A stretch of DNA of 64,000 nucleotides from Lacrimispora saccharolytica (GCA_016899975.1 JACJJN010000001.1:62001-126000); one strand, 5' to 3'; positions 9,044-18,970 are shown, counted from the first letter of the stretch. Notes: generated from the letters alone by a model not told the origin. Program-made: numbers and translations.

Positions 9044-10096
9044 TCAGAACAAAACCATAAACAGCTTCGCCATCACAAAGCTGATCATTCCGCAGCCCGG
9101 AAACGTAAAAATCCAGGTCAGCATCATATCCCTGACGACACCGAAATTAATGGCAGAAAGCCGGCGGACCGCGCCAACACCCATGATCGCGCTGGTTTTC
9201 GTATGGGTCGTGGATACGGGGATTCCAAACAGACTGGAATACAGCAGGCAGAACGCGCCGGCAAGATCCGCGGAAAATCCCTGATACCGCTCCAGTTTTA
9301 CCATATCCATGCCGACGGATTTAATGATCTTTTCTCCGCCGACGCTGGTTCCAAGAGCCATAACCACACTGCAGAGCAGCATCAGCCATACCGGAATCTG
9401 CACTCCCGAAACATTGCTTTGTCCATTGGCGAACGCAATTCCAAGGAACAGAACACCAATAAATTTCTGACCGTCCTGGGCGCCGTGCATAAAGCTCATC
9501 GCCGCAGCTCCGATAATCTGGGCAGCGCCGAAAAAGCGGTTCGTCTTTCTTCGATCCATACGTTGGCAGATAATGGTGATTCCTTTGCAGATCACCCAGC
9601 CGGTGGCAAAACCAAGAAGCAGGCTCAGCACAAGACCGTACAGCACCTTTACCCACTCATCAAAATTGATGCCGCCGATTCCCTGCTGGATCGCGATTGC
9701 CGCGCCGGAAAGTCCGGCGATCAGGCTGTGGCTCTCACTGGTCGGTATTCCGAAGAACGAAGCCGTTACACTGTAAATAACGATCGACAGAAGAGAAGCG
9801 CACAGAGCGATCAGTGCGTTCCTGGAATCACTTCCGAAATCCACCATGTTGCTGATCGTGGATGCCACGGAACTGTTGATCTGTGTCATGACAAAAACTC
9901 CGAGAAAGTTAAACGCCGCGCTCATCCAGATGGCAGTCCGGACATTCAGACAGCGGGTGGTCACACAGGTGGCGATGGCATTGGGCGCATCGGTCCATCC
10001 GTTAACGAAAATCACACCCAGTGTCAGAATGATCGTTATTGCCAGCACCGGGTTGGAGAGCATTGCCTCCAGGAAATAGGAAAATGATATGTCCAT
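9044..10096 (-). CDS. pit: PiT-family inorganic phosphate transporter
   Basis: A 350-residue inner-membrane symporter with about ten hydrophobic segments and the two inverted PD001131-type repeats. GWTDAPNAIATCV lies near the N-terminus, and IPVSTTHTKTSAIMGVG near the C-terminus. It takes up inorganic phosphate, usually with protons or sodium. It is shorter than E. coli PitA but typical for Firmicutes. It begins 25 bases after the stop of the preceding minus-strand gene and is followed by its DUF47 partner. Confidence 0.95.
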   Translation of the reverse strand: MDISFSYFLEAMLSNPVLAITIILTLGVIFVNGWTDAPNAIATCVTTRCLNVRTAIWMSAAFNFLGVFVMTQINSSVASTISNMVDFGSDSRNALIALCASLLSIVIYSVTASFFGIPTSESHSLIAGLSGAAIAIQQGIGGINFDEWVKVLYGLVLSLLLGFATGWVICKGITIICQRMDRRKTNRFFGAAQIIGAAAMSFMHGAQDGQKFIGVLFLGIAFANGQSNVSGVQIPVWLMLLCSVVMALGTSVGGEKIIKSVGMDMVKLERYQGFSADLAGAFCLLYSSLFGIPVSTTHTKTSAIMGVGAVRRLSAINFGVVRDMMLTWIFTFPGCGMISFVMAKLFMVLF

Positions 10097-10121
10097 GTAA
10101 ATCTCCTTCGTTTCTTTAGTT

Positions 10122-10661
10122 TTATCCTCCGCATGCCGCGGCCCATTTCTTTCCGTCTTTTCTCAGGCGGACCGAAAGATCCAGAAGGAAACGGGAACAG
10201 TAAAAGGGCAGCAGTTCCGGATTTATGTATTTGCTGCTTCGATGAAACGCCAGCCGTCTCCAGAGAAACAGAACGAAAAGCAGAAAGAACAGAAGCATCT
10301 GCCCTTCATTGTTTACGATCCGAAGCCGGTGAGACATCCGATTATCCGTCTGAAAAGAATTCCGCATATGCCACAGAAGATCCGGCAGCCGGCTTTCTCC
10401 GGACCACACGCTCCGGGAAACCATTCTCCCGATGACGGCGTTTTCGCTTTTCATGCTTTGATCCGGAACCACATCGGAGACTTTCTGTATCGATCCGGCG
10501 TAGACCGGAGACGCCGTCCTGCCCATATCGGGATATTTCTGCACACAAAAAAAAGAGAGCAGAAGAAACAGGATCAAAACGCTCCCTGCCATCCGGTAAA
10601 ACCGTCCGGCATTCCCGCGCATCCCGACACCTGTGGGAATAAAACAATGATTCCGTCTCAT
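10122..10661 (-). CDS. Hypothetical two-segment membrane protein
   Basis: I do not recognise this 179-residue protein. It has a basic N-terminus, a hydrophobic segment at about residues 25-40 (SVLILFLLLSFF), an approximately 80-residue polar region and a second hydrophobic segment (MLLFFLLFVLFLW), then a basic tail. This suggests two membrane anchors with an external loop, or a signal-anchor with a tail. GGAGGG lies eight bases before the ATG, and a consensus promoter precedes it. It may lead the pit-DUF47 unit. It is divergent from the S8 protease gene. Confidence 0.6.
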   Translation of the reverse strand: MRRNHCFIPTGVGMRGNAGRFYRMAGSVLILFLLLSFFCVQKYPDMGRTASPVYAGSIQKVSDVVPDQSMKSENAVIGRMVSRSVWSGESRLPDLLWHMRNSFQTDNRMSHRLRIVNNEGQMLLFFLLFVLFLWRRLAFHRSSKYINPELLPFYCSRFLLDLSVRLRKDGKKWAAACGG

Positions 10662-10743
10662 CTGCTCTGCCCTCCATTTTCAACCGTGCAGCTGTCCGGC
10701 TTTGCCTTCTGTATGCACCGCCGCTCCAATCCAAACTTCTTTT

Positions 10744-10772
10744 AAAATATCATTGGAGTATTTTTTTGTCAA
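10744..10772 (-). promoter_or_regulatory. Sigma-A-type promoter for the minus-strand membrane protein-pit unit
   Basis: On the minus strand TTGACA (10772-10767) is 17 bases from TATTTT (10749-10744). An ATTGG...CCAAT-like inverted element overlaps it. Confidence 0.6.
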
Positions 10773-10877
10773 TACCAATTCTTTACATTCCCTTTACCTT
10801 CTCTTTACTTTTCAACCGGATAGCAAAGTGTTTTTTTTCGAATATTTTAATAAAGAATACCATTGGAGGAGGATGTT

Positions 10878-11729
10878 TTGAAAAAACGATATGGACTAAC
10901 CGGCCGCGGGGTCTCCGTCGCAGTCCTCGATACCGGGATCACGCCCCATGTGGATTTTGACGGGAGAATTGCTGTCTTTCTGGATCTGATTTCCGGACGT
11001 GTACGTCCCTACGACGACAACGGACACGGCTCCCATGTGGCGGGGCTGATCGGCGGAAGCGGAAAAGCCAGCGGCGGAAGATATCAGGGTATGGCTCCCG
11101 AATGCAGCTTCATCGTCCTGAAGATCCTGGATCATCAGGGCAACGGAAGAAAACAGGATGTTCTGAAAGCGATCGCCTGGGTCCGGAAGATGAGAGTGCG
11201 CTACAATATCCGGATCCTTAATATATCCGTCGGCACGACGGAGCAGGAAAAAACGCTTCACGATCTTCTGATCGAGGCAGTGGATGAGGCGTGGGACGAC
11301 GGTCTGGTGGTTGTGACTGCCGCCGGGAATCTCGGTCCCGGCAGCGGCACTGTGACCGCCCCAGGCAGCAGCCGGAAGGTCATTACCGTCGGCTCCAGCG
11401 ATCTTCTTACCGGTACGGGAGGAATCTCCGGCTGCGGACCGACCAGAGACTGTGTCTGCAAACCGGATCTTGTGGCTCCGGGAAAGGACATCATTTCATG
11501 TGCTCCCGGGATCAGCCGCAGGGAATACGCGAAAAAGAGCGGAACTTCCATGTCGACGCCGCAGATCTCAGGCGCCATCGCCCTTGCGCTCCAGAAAGCT
11601 CCCTATCTGACCAACGTGCAGATCAAGATGCTTCTGCGGGATTCCGTCCGTGACCTGGGACTTCCCCATAACCGGCAGGGATGGGGCGAATTTGACCTTG
11701 ACAAGTTCCTTTGCAATCTATACAATTAA
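10878..11729 (+). CDS. Compact intracellular S8 (subtilisin-like) serine protease
   Basis: A 283-residue subtilase with the full triad: Asp in VAVLDTGITPH, His in NGHGSHVAGL and Ser in SGTSMSTPQISGA, plus the oxyanion Asn in TAAGN. There is no signal peptide and no prodomain, since catalytic sequence begins within 15 residues of the start, so it is probably cytoplasmic. TTG 10878 follows GGAGGAGG by five bases and is the best start; a TTG at 10863 is possible. The gene stands alone and its substrate is unknown. Confidence 0.9.
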   Translation: MKKRYGLTGRGVSVAVLDTGITPHVDFDGRIAVFLDLISGRVRPYDDNGHGSHVAGLIGGSGKASGGRYQGMAPECSFIVLKILDHQGNGRKQDVLKAIAWVRKMRVRYNIRILNISVGTTEQEKTLHDLLIEAVDEAWDDGLVVVTAAGNLGPGSGTVTAPGSSRKVITVGSSDLLTGTGGISGCGPTRDCVCKPDLVAPGKDIISCAPGISRREYAKKSGTSMSTPQISGAIALALQKAPYLTNVQIKMLLRDSVRDLGLPHNRQGWGEFDLDKFLCNLYN

Positions 11730-11780
11730 AATCAGCTGAATTGTGAGAAAACAATCGCTGAAAAAGGCAGTACAAAAAAT

Positions 11781-11820
11781 ACTGGCAGCAGCCCGGCAGG
11801 AAGATCCGGGACTGCTGCCT
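11781..11820 (+). other. Strong hairpin before icd
   Basis: GGCAGCAG-C-CCGG and CCGGG-A-CTGCTGCC pair around a nine-base loop 24 bases upstream of icd. There is no T-run after it, so it is not a plain terminator. It may be a leader structure or an mRNA-stabilising element. Confidence 0.4.
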
Positions 11821-11843
11821 CACGATTATCCAAGGAGGACATT

Positions 11844-13046
11844 ATGGAAAAAATTCAGATGACGACCCCTCTGGTCGAGATGGATGGAGACGAGATGACC
11901 CGTATTCTCTGGAAAATGATCAAGGACGAACTTCTTCTTCCTTTTATTGACCTGAAGACCGAGTACTACGACCTGGGACTGGAGCATCGAAATGAAACCA
12001 ATGACCAGGTAACGGTTGATTCTGCCAATGCCACGATGAAATACGGAGTAGCGGTGAAATGTGCGACCATCACCCCAAACGCGGCACGCATGACTGAATA
12101 TAATCTGAAAGAAATGTGGAAGAGCCCCAACGGTACGATCCGTGCGATGCTTGACGGAACCGTATTCCGCGCGCCGATCGTTGTAAAAGGCATTGAGCCA
12201 TGTGTCCGAAACTGGAAGAAGCCGATCACCATCGCAAGACATGCCTACGGTGACGTCTACAAAAATGCAGAAATGGTGATCCCGGGACCTGGCAAGGTCG
12301 AGCTGGTTTACACCGCTGAAGACGGAACAGAGACCCGTGAACTGGTACATAATTTCACCAACGCCGGCGTTGCCCAGGGAATGCACAATCTGGACGATTC
12401 CATCGAAAGCTTTGCGAAGAGCTGCTTTGAGTACGCACTGGACACCCGTCAGGATCTGTGGTTTGCCACCAAAGATACCATCTCCAAAAAATATGACCAT
12501 CGATTCAAAGATATCTTCGCGGAGATTTATGAAAAGGAATACAAAGAGAAATTTGAGGCGACAGGCATTACTTACTTCTACACGCTGATCGACGACGCTG
12601 TCGCAAGGATCATGAAAGCGGAAGGCGGATTTATCTGGGCGTGCAAGAATTACGATGGAGACGTGATGAGCGACATGGTATCCTCCGCCTTCGGTTCTCT
12701 GGCAATGATGACCTCCGTGCTGGTTTCCCCTCACGGATATTATGAGTATGAGGCGGCGCACGGTACCGTACAGCGCCACTATTACCGTCATCTGAAAGGA
12801 GAGGAGACATCCACCAACTCCGTAGCCACCATCTTCGCGTGGACCGGCGCTCTTAGAAAAAGAGGAGAGCTGGACGGCAACGAGGCGCTCTGCCGTTTCG
12901 CAGACAAACTGGAGGCCGCTACGATCCATGTGATCGAATCCGGAAAGATGACCAAAGACCTGGCGCTGATCACCACCATCGAAAATCCTGTCGTTCTGAA
13001 CAGCAGGGATTTCATTCTGGCGATCCGTGAAGAAATGGAAAAATAA
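11844..13046 (+). CDS. icd: NADP-dependent isocitrate dehydrogenase (eukaryote-like dimeric type)
   Basis: A 400-residue enzyme converting isocitrate to 2-oxoglutarate with NADPH formation. It supplies carbon skeleton for glutamate. It starts with [16 protein letters not shown] and contains [36 protein letters not shown] and [12 protein letters not shown]. These are features of the homodimeric type II family shared with eukaryotes, and not of the E. coli-like Icd. The RBS AAGGAGG is present. No citrate synthase or aconitase neighbour is in the window. Confidence 0.96.
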   Translation: MEKIQMTTPLVEMDGDEMTRILWKMIKDELLLPFIDLKTEYYDLGLEHRNETNDQVTVDSANATMKYGVAVKCATITPNAARMTEYNLKEMWKSPNGTIRAMLDGTVFRAPIVVKGIEPCVRNWKKPITIARHAYGDVYKNAEMVIPGPGKVELVYTAEDGTETRELVHNFTNAGVAQGMHNLDDSIESFAKSCFEYALDTRQDLWFATKDTISKKYDHRFKDIFAEIYEKEYKEKFEATGITYFYTLIDDAVARIMKAEGGFIWACKNYDGDVMSDMVSSAFGSLAMMTSVLVSPHGYYEYEAAHGTVQRHYYRHLKGEETSTNSVATIFAWTGALRKRGELDGNEALCRFADKLEAATIHVIESGKMTKDLALITTIENPVVLNSRDFILAIREEMEK

Positions 13047-13054
13047 GAAACTGA

Positions 13055-13105
13055 AAACAGCCGCAGATCCGGTGCAATTATATGCACGGTCTGCGGCTGT
13101 TTCTG
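13055..13105 (+). terminator. Intrinsic terminator after icd
   Basis: ACAGCCGCAGA pairs with TCTGCGGCTGT, followed by TTCTGTATT. The stem lies in the gap between convergent icd and the ABC-F gene. Confidence 0.75.
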
Positions 13106-13123
13106 TATTGGAAACTGTCCTGC

Positions 13124-15037
13124 TTACTCCGCCAGCTCTTCCCATTTTTCATAAAGCTGTTCCAGCTCCGCGGCGATCTCAGCTTTTTCATTGCTCAGCG
13201 CCACACATTTTGCGACATCGGTCGCCACCTCCGGCTGGGACATTTCTTCATCAATCTCTGCGTCGCGGGTCTCCAGTTCTTCAATCCGGGCTTCCGTCTT
13301 TTTCAGATCATTCTCCCGTTTTCTCTGACGTGCCTGCTCCTCCTTCTGGGTTTTCCAGTCCAGTTTGACTGCGGACTGCGCCGGCTTTTCCACATTGTCA
13401 GCAGCAGCGGAAGGCGCATAGATACTGGTCAGTTCTTCTTTCTTTTCCAGATAATAATCATAATTTCCAATATAATTGACAAGCTGCTGGTTGGTCAGTT
13501 CAAGGATCCGGGTGGCTGTCTGATTGATAAAATAACGGTCATGGGAAACATAAAGTACGGTTCCCGTATAATCCCTCAGCGCCTGCTCCAGAATCTCCTT
13601 GGAGACGATATCCAGATGGTTTGTCGGCTCGTCCAGGATCAGAAAATTGGCATTGGAAAGCATCAGCTTCGCCAGGGAGATCCTTCCCCGTTCCCCGCCG
13701 CTCAGCGTATGGATCGGCTGGAAGACATCATCCTCCGTAAACAGAAACGCCGCCAGCACATTGCGGATTTCCGTGTTGGTCAGATACGGATAGGTGTCTG
13801 AAATCTCCTGAAAGATCGTCTTATCCATATGGAGCACCTGATGTTCCTGGTCATAATAGCCGATCTGCACTTTGGTTCCCAGCTCAATCTGCCCCCCGTC
13901 CGGCGCCACGACACCGTTCAGGATCTTCAGGATCGTCGTCTTTCCGGTTCCGTTGTTTCCGATGATCGCCACACGCTCCCCACGCCGGATCTCAAAATTC
14001 AGGTCAGAAAACAGCGGTTGTCCCGGAAAACTCTTGGACAGATTTGAAACGCGAAGGACATCGTTTCCGCTGGTCACTCTTGGTTCCAAACGGATCCGCA
14101 TATCTGCGCGAACCTCCGAAGGTTTCTCCAGCACTTCCATTTTGTCCAGCATTTTTTCCCGGCTTTCCGCCCTGCGGATCGATTTTTCACGGTTGAAAGA
14201 TTTCAGCTTCGCAATGACTTCCTCCTGATGGCGGATTTCCTGCTGCTGGTTCATCCATGCATGGTAGGCCGCCTCACGGAGCATCGCCTTTTTCTGGCTG
14301 TAAGCAGAGTAGTTTCCTTCAAAGGTAGTCACTTTGCCCGCGTCAATCTCAACAATCTTTGTCACGACGCGGTCCAGGAAGTAACGGTCATGGGAAACGA
14401 TGAACACGGCCCCGCTGTAATTCAGCAGATATCCCTCCAGCCAGGCGATGGATTCCATATCCAGGTGGTTGGTCGGCTCATCCAGCAGGATCACGTCCGG
14501 TTTTGTCAGCAGAAGACGTCCCAGAGCGACGCGGGTCTTCTGACCGCCGGATAGTGTTGATACTTTTTTTTCAAATTCTTCCGGTTCGAATCCCAATCCT
14601 TTCAGTACGCCGACCACCTCACTGCGGTAAGCATATCCGTTTTCCAATTCAAACGTGTGGGAGAGGCGTGTATAAGTATTCATCAGTTCTTCCAGCCGTT
14701 CTCCCTGCTCATGTTTCATTTCCTCCTCCAGGGCGCGGAGCCGTTCTTCCATGCGGATCAGATCCTGCTTCGCCTGAAGTACTTCCTCATAGATCGTCAG
14801 ATCTCCGGTCAGGTCCTGATGCTGCGCCAGATACCCAAGCGTCTTGCCTTTGGAGAGGATAACTTCTCCGGTATCCGCCGTCATTTCCCCGACAATGATC
14901 TTAAACAGTGTAGATTTTCCCGCTCCATTGATCCCGACCAGAGCCGCCTTTTCCCGTTCTTCTATATGAAAGGAGGCATCTTTCAGGATCTCGTTGGTTC
15001 CAAATGCCTTTGAAATATTCTGACATGCTAATATCAT
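13124..15037 (-). CDS. ABC-F family ATPase (ribosome-associated)
   Basis: A 637-residue soluble protein with two ABC cassettes and no membrane segments. First Walker A: GINGAGKST near residue 35, with signature LSGGQKTRVALGRLL and Walker B LLDEPTNHLD. Second Walker A: GNNGTGKTT near 350, with LSGGERGRISLAKLM and LILDEPTNHLD. A charged linker joins them (EKVRH-type P-site motif region), and the C-terminus is a coiled coil (about 555-637). ABC-F proteins act on the ribosomal E site. Housekeeping Uup/YfmR-like and antibiotic-resistance members cannot be separated here. It is divergent from rex. Confidence 0.92.
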   Translation of the reverse strand: MILACQNISKAFGTNEILKDASFHIEEREKAALVGINGAGKSTLFKIIVGEMTADTGEVILSKGKTLGYLAQHQDLTGDLTIYEEVLQAKQDLIRMEERLRALEEEMKHEQGERLEELMNTYTRLSHTFELENGYAYRSEVVGVLKGLGFEPEEFEKKVSTLSGGQKTRVALGRLLLTKPDVILLDEPTNHLDMESIAWLEGYLLNYSGAVFIVSHDRYFLDRVVTKIVEIDAGKVTTFEGNYSAYSQKKAMLREAAYHAWMNQQQEIRHQEEVIAKLKSFNREKSIRRAESREKMLDKMEVLEKPSEVRADMRIRLEPRVTSGNDVLRVSNLSKSFPGQPLFSDLNFEIRRGERVAIIGNNGTGKTTILKILNGVVAPDGGQIELGTKVQIGYYDQEHQVLHMDKTIFQEISDTYPYLTNTEIRNVLAAFLFTEDDVFQPIHTLSGGERGRISLAKLMLSNANFLILDEPTNHLDIVSKEILEQALRDYTGTVLYVSHDRYFINQTATRILELTNQQLVNYIGNYDYYLEKKEELTSIYAPSAAADNVEKPAQSAVKLDWKTQKEEQARQRKRENDLKKTEARIEELETRDAEIDEEMSQPEVATDVAKCVALSNEKAEIAAELEQLYEKWEELAE

Positions 15038-15121
15038 ATGTTCCTCCTGTGACCCTGACTTTTTTTGAAAATCTCCGGCATCTGCGATTCCACACGGTGA
15101 TTTTCGATCAGAATCTCTCTT

Positions 15122-15150
15122 ATTATAGAGAAGAGCAAAGAAAATTTCAA
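15122..15150 (-). promoter_or_regulatory. Promoter for the ABC-F gene
   Basis: On the minus strand TTGAAA (15150-15145) is 17 bases from TATAAT (15127-15122). Confidence 0.7.
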
Positions 15151-15157
15151 TAAATCT

Positions 15158-15186
15158 TTGACAATTTTCTCACATACATATATAAT
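15158..15186 (+). promoter_or_regulatory. Consensus promoter for rex
   Basis: TTGACA (15158-15163), a 17-base spacer and TATAAT (15181-15186) form a full consensus, back to back with the ABC-F promoter. I see no clear Rex palindrome here, so autoregulation is not supported. Confidence 0.8.
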
Positions 15187-15307
15187 AAACTTATATTTTT
15201 GTATATATATCCATAAAATCTGAAGGCCGGAACCGTTGGAAACATCAAATTTTCGTCTGATTTTCCGGTACAGAATTTACGGATATGGCAGTTAGGAGGA
15301 AACGATC

Positions 15308-15958
15308 TTGGAAGAAAAAGGCATTTCACGAGCAGTCATAAAAAGACTTCCACGATATTATCGATATCTGGGGGAGCTTTTGGAGGATGGAGTAGAACGA
15401 ATTTCATCCAGTGAGCTCAGTGAACGTATGAAAGTGACCGCCTCACAGATTCGACAGGATTTGAACAATTTTGGCGGCTTCGGACAGCAGGGCTACGGAT
15501 ATAATGTCCGTTACCTCTACACAGAGATTGGAAAGATCCTCGGTCTGGACCGTACCCATAATATGATCATCGTCGGTGCCGGTAATCTCGGACAGGCACT
15601 GGCAAATTACGCGGCGTTTGACCGCAGCGGTTTTAAGACCGTGGGCATCTTCGATGTCAACCCGGTGCTGAAGGGCGTCAGCGTCCGCGGGATTCCGATC
15701 CGCATGACCGATGAACTTCCTGACTTTATCCGCGAAAACAATGTGGAGATTGCCGCTTTGACTCTGCCGAAAGCAAAGGCGCTGGAGATGGCAAAGCTCC
15801 TTACAGACTGCGGCGTAAAGGCATTCTGGAATTTTGCACATACTGATCTGAACCTTGCCCTGCCGGGTGATTTTATTGTAGAGAACGTTCATCTTTCCGA
15901 AAGTCTGATGCGCCTTTCCTACAATCTCACCCGTTATGAGTCTGAACACAAACAGTAG
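15308..15958 (+). CDS. rex: Redox-sensing transcriptional repressor Rex
   Basis: A 216-residue repressor that senses the NADH/NAD+ ratio. An N-terminal winged helix (about 1-80) contains ISSSELSERMKVTASQIRQD and FGGFGQQGYGYNV. A Rossmann domain with GAGNLGQALANY (about residue 90) binds NAD(H), and a C-terminal swapped helix follows. It starts at TTG 15308, with AGGAGG eight bases upstream. Rex usually controls fermentation and NADH-oxidising genes. NfnAB, a plausible physiological partner, lies 8 kb away. Confidence 0.96.
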   Translation: MEEKGISRAVIKRLPRYYRYLGELLEDGVERISSSELSERMKVTASQIRQDLNNFGGFGQQGYGYNVRYLYTEIGKILGLDRTHNMIIVGAGNLGQALANYAAFDRSGFKTVGIFDVNPVLKGVSVRGIPIRMTDELPDFIRENNVEIAALTLPKAKALEMAKLLTDCGVKAFWNFAHTDLNLALPGDFIVENVHLSESLMRLSYNLTRYESEHKQ

Positions 15959-16002
15959 AGATCGTAATATTGGATTGCCGGAGCTGTCCGGCAGAAATCT
16001 TG

Positions 16003-16064
16003 TTCTGAAATGCAGTTTCCAGACAGCTTTGACTGGCCTCGCATTTCAGAACTTTTTCTTTTTT
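16003..16064 (+). terminator. Intrinsic terminator after rex
   Basis: TTCTGAAATGC and GCATTTCAGAA form a perfect 11-bp stem with a 27-base loop. CTTTTTCTTTTTT follows. Confidence 0.8.
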
Positions 16065-16142
16065 GGCACAATGAAAGCACCGCAGAAGAGCCTTTTGCCT
16101 CTTTGCGGTATCTGATTGATGCATTCGAGAGGAGGAAACATC

Positions 16143-17681
16143 ATGCAAGAACTGGTGACTGCCATTCAGATGCGCCGCAGCGACGCACATACCATAGAAC
16201 AGCAGAACATGCCGTCGGCGGTCCTGATGGAACGTGCCGCCCTTTCCGTCGTGGACGTGCTCCTGCAGAACCATGATCCGAAAAGGATCCTTGCCGTATG
16301 CGGAACGGGAAACAACGGCGGGGATGGGGTTGCTGCCGCCAGGATCCTGACGCTCCGTGGGTATCAGGCGGAAATTTTCCCGGTGGGAAATCCTGACCAT
16401 TACAGCGAAGGAATGAAGGCACAAATGGAAATTGCTGAAAAATACCGGATACCAGTGGTTAAAAATCCTGTATTTGCGGAATATACTGTTATCATAGACG
16501 CGGTCTTTGGCACCGGACTGTCCCGTCCCGTCACCGGCGTCTATGCAGCGGTGATCGATCAGATCAACGAAAGCCATGTCCCGGTGATTTCCGTGGACAT
16601 CCCCTCCGGCATACATACCGACACCGGCAGAATTCTGGGCACAGCGGTGCGCGCCAGCGAAACCGTTACTTTTGCCTTTGAAAAGCCGGGTCTCTATCTT
16701 CCGCCCGGAAGTATCTGCGCCGGAACCATCCATACAGCAGACATCGGCATCACCGGCTGTTTCGCTCCGGGAGAAACACGTTATTACCGGATGGAGCAGG
16801 AAGATCTTGTCCCATTTCTGCAAAGAGATCCTCTGGGGAACAAAGGGACCTTCGGCAAGATCCTCATCGCGGCAGGCTCCAGAGAGATCTGTGGCGCGGC
16901 ATTGCTCTGTTCCGAAGCCGCGTTCCGCTCGGGCGCCGGCATGCTCCGGATCCTGACGGAGGAACACAACCGACTGCCGCTTCTGATGAAGCTTCCGGAA
17001 GCCATGCTGAACCTTTACCGTGAGGGAGAGTCTCTGGAGCAGGCGCCGCTCGCCCAGGCGATGGAATGGGCGGATCTGATCCTTGTGGGACCGGGAATCG
17101 GCACCGGAAACACCGCCGGAGAACTTGTGGCATACCTTTTATCCAACAGCCGCCTTCCGGTCGTTCTGGACGCAGACGCGCTGAACCTGATCGCCCGGGA
17201 GCCGGCACTTCTGCAGCAGGCGTCCTGCCCGACAGTCATCACACCACATCTCGGTGAGATGGCGCGGCTGACCGGAAAAAGCATCGCAGAACTGAAAGAA
17301 GATCTGCCCGCCGCCGCACTTAATTTTGCGAAGAGGTTTCACACCATCTGCGTCCTGAAAGACGCCCGCACGGTTGTCGCCTCGCCAGAGGGCCGCGTTT
17401 ACATCAATACATCCGGCTGCAGCGCTCTTGCGACAGCGGGAAGCGGAGATGTCCTCGCCGGTATTCTCGCGTCTCTGCTGGTACAGCAAAACCATGCGCC
17501 CCATCCGCAGCCGGCAGACCGCACTGCGGCAGCGGCAGTCTTTCTCCACGGGCTGCTGGGAGAACTTACCGCCAGCCAGAGAAACGAAGCCTCCGTGCTC
17601 GCCGGCGACCTGATCCAAACCCTTACTTTCGACCCACTGTTCCGGGGACAGGAAACTTTGGAACGCCACAGCGTCTTTTAA
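16143..17681 (+). CDS. nnr: Bifunctional NAD(P)H-hydrate epimerase / ADP-dependent dehydratase
   Basis: A 512-residue fusion that repairs hydrated NAD(P)H. The N-terminal YjeF_N epimerase domain (about 1-215) holds LMERAA and CGTGNNGGDG. The C-terminal ribokinase-like dehydratase (about 225-505) holds GPGIGTG, VLDADALN and the anion-hole motif GSGDVLAG. I chose ATG 16143, which has GGAGGAAA just upstream, over an ATG 27 bases earlier. It precedes mazF by 95 bases. Confidence 0.96.
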   Translation: MQELVTAIQMRRSDAHTIEQQNMPSAVLMERAALSVVDVLLQNHDPKRILAVCGTGNNGGDGVAAARILTLRGYQAEIFPVGNPDHYSEGMKAQMEIAEKYRIPVVKNPVFAEYTVIIDAVFGTGLSRPVTGVYAAVIDQINESHVPVISVDIPSGIHTDTGRILGTAVRASETVTFAFEKPGLYLPPGSICAGTIHTADIGITGCFAPGETRYYRMEQEDLVPFLQRDPLGNKGTFGKILIAAGSREICGAALLCSEAAFRSGAGMLRILTEEHNRLPLLMKLPEAMLNLYREGESLEQAPLAQAMEWADLILVGPGIGTGNTAGELVAYLLSNSRLPVVLDADALNLIAREPALLQQASCPTVITPHLGEMARLTGKSIAELKEDLPAAALNFAKRFHTICVLKDARTVVASPEGRVYINTSGCSALATAGSGDVLAGILASLLVQQNHAPHPQPADRTAAAAVFLHGLLGELTASQRNEASVLAGDLIQTLTFDPLFRGQETLERHSVF

Positions 17682-17776
17682 AGCCTTCCGACGGAACCTC
17701 CCGTCCCTGCAGGTATACCTCCGAGAAAAAACGGGAATACTTAAGCCAGACCATAAAAATCGGAGAGTGAACAACA

Positions 17777-18124
17777 TTGATGATTAAACGAGGCGATATT
17801 TTTTATGCAGACCTGCGGCCGGTCGTAGGAAGCGAGCAGGGCGGTGTGCGCCCGGTTTTGATCATACAAAATGATATCGGCAACAAACACAGCCCCACCG
17901 TGATCTGCGCAGCCATCACATCCAAGATGAACAAGGCAAAACTGCCGACGCATATAGAAATCGAAGCTTCCGCCTACGGGATCATGCGGGATTCCGTGAT
18001 CCTGCTGGAACAGCTCCGCACCATCGACAAGCGGAGGCTGAAAGATAAGATCTGCCATCTGAACAAAGAACAGCTGGCTTCTGTGGACGAAGCCCTGAAA
18101 ATCAGCCTGGACCTGCTTACATAA
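17777..18124 (+). CDS. mazF: MazF/NdoA-type endoribonuclease toxin without adjacent antitoxin
   Basis: A 115-residue PemK/MazF-fold RNase closely resembling Bacillus Ndo[41 protein letters not shown] and [18 protein letters not shown]. Such toxins cut mRNA at short motifs. TTG 17777 (nine bases after GGAG) aligns best with NdoA's start; ATG 17780 is the alternative. No MazE-like frame fits in the 95 bases upstream, and the next gene, yebC, is not an antitoxin. Confidence 0.92.
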   Translation: MMIKRGDIFYADLRPVVGSEQGGVRPVLIIQNDIGNKHSPTVICAAITSKMNKAKLPTHIEIEASAYGIMRDSVILLEQLRTIDKRRLKDKICHLNKEQLASVDEALKISLDLLT

Positions 18125-18150
18125 GGCTGATGAGAATCCTTTCCCGATTC

Positions 18151-18179
18151 TTGACGAATGTCAGGGAAAGTGATATATT
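18151..18179 (+). promoter_or_regulatory. Promoter for yebC
   Basis: TTGACG (18151-18156), a 17-base spacer and TATATT (18174-18179) lie 63 bases upstream of the yebC start. Confidence 0.7.
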
Positions 18180-18241
18180 TTATTAATGGCTTTACGCTGA
18201 AGCACAGATTCGCTGAAACAGAGAAAAAGGAGAGAATAAAC

Positions 18242-18970
18242 ATGTCAGGACATTCCAAGTTTGCCAATATTAAGCATAAGAAAGAAAAAAACGACGCCAA
18301 AAAGGGCAAAATTTTTACCATTATCGGCCGTGAGATCGTGATCGCCGTAAAAGAGGGCGGTCCGGACCCGGCAAACAACAGCAAACTGCGTGATGTAATC
18401 GCCAAGGCAAAAGCAAACAACATGCCGAACGACACCATCGAGCGCGGAATCAAAAAAGCTGCCGGAGATTCCAATGCCGACAACTATGAACGTATTACAT
18501 ATGAAGGTTACGGTCCCAACGGAATCGCTATCATCGTTGAGACCCTGACCGATAATAAAAACCGTACCGCAGCCAACGTAAGAAGCGCATTTACCAAAGG
18601 AAACGGAAATGTCGGAACTCCGGGATGTGTTTCTTATATGTTCGATCAGAAAGGACAGATCATCATCGACAAAGAAGAGTGCGAGATGGACTCTGACGAT
18701 CTGATGATGATGGCTCTGGATGCCGGTGCGGAAGATTTCCAGGAAGAGGAAGACAGCTACGAAATCCTGACCGCTCCGGATGATTTTTCCGCCGTGCGCG
18801 AGGCGCTGGAAAAAGAAGGAATCCCGATGGCAGAGGCTGATATCGCGATGATCCCTCAGAACTATATTGCCCTGACGGATGAGCAGGCGCTGAAAAACCT
18901 GAACCGTACTCTGGACCTTCTGGAGGACGACGACGACGTTCAGAACGTATACACCAATCTGGACGAATAA
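18242..18970 (+). CDS. yebC: YebC/PmpR family protein
   Basis: A 242-residue protein starting [20 protein letters not shown], a near-invariant family N-terminus. [19 protein letters not shown] and [10 protein letters not shown] follow. YebC proteins were annotated as transcription regulators; more recent work places some of them in relieving ribosome stalling at prolines. ATG 18242 follows AAAAGGAGAG and supersedes an upstream in-frame opening. Confidence 0.95.
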   Translation: MSGHSKFANIKHKKEKNDAKKGKIFTIIGREIVIAVKEGGPDPANNSKLRDVIAKAKANNMPNDTIERGIKKAAGDSNADNYERITYEGYGPNGIAIIVETLTDNKNRTAANVRSAFTKGNGNVGTPGCVSYMFDQKGQIIIDKEECEMDSDDLMMMALDAGAEDFQEEEDSYEILTAPDDFSAVREALEKEGIPMAEADIAMIPQNYIALTDEQALKNLNRTLDLLEDDDDVQNVYTNLDE

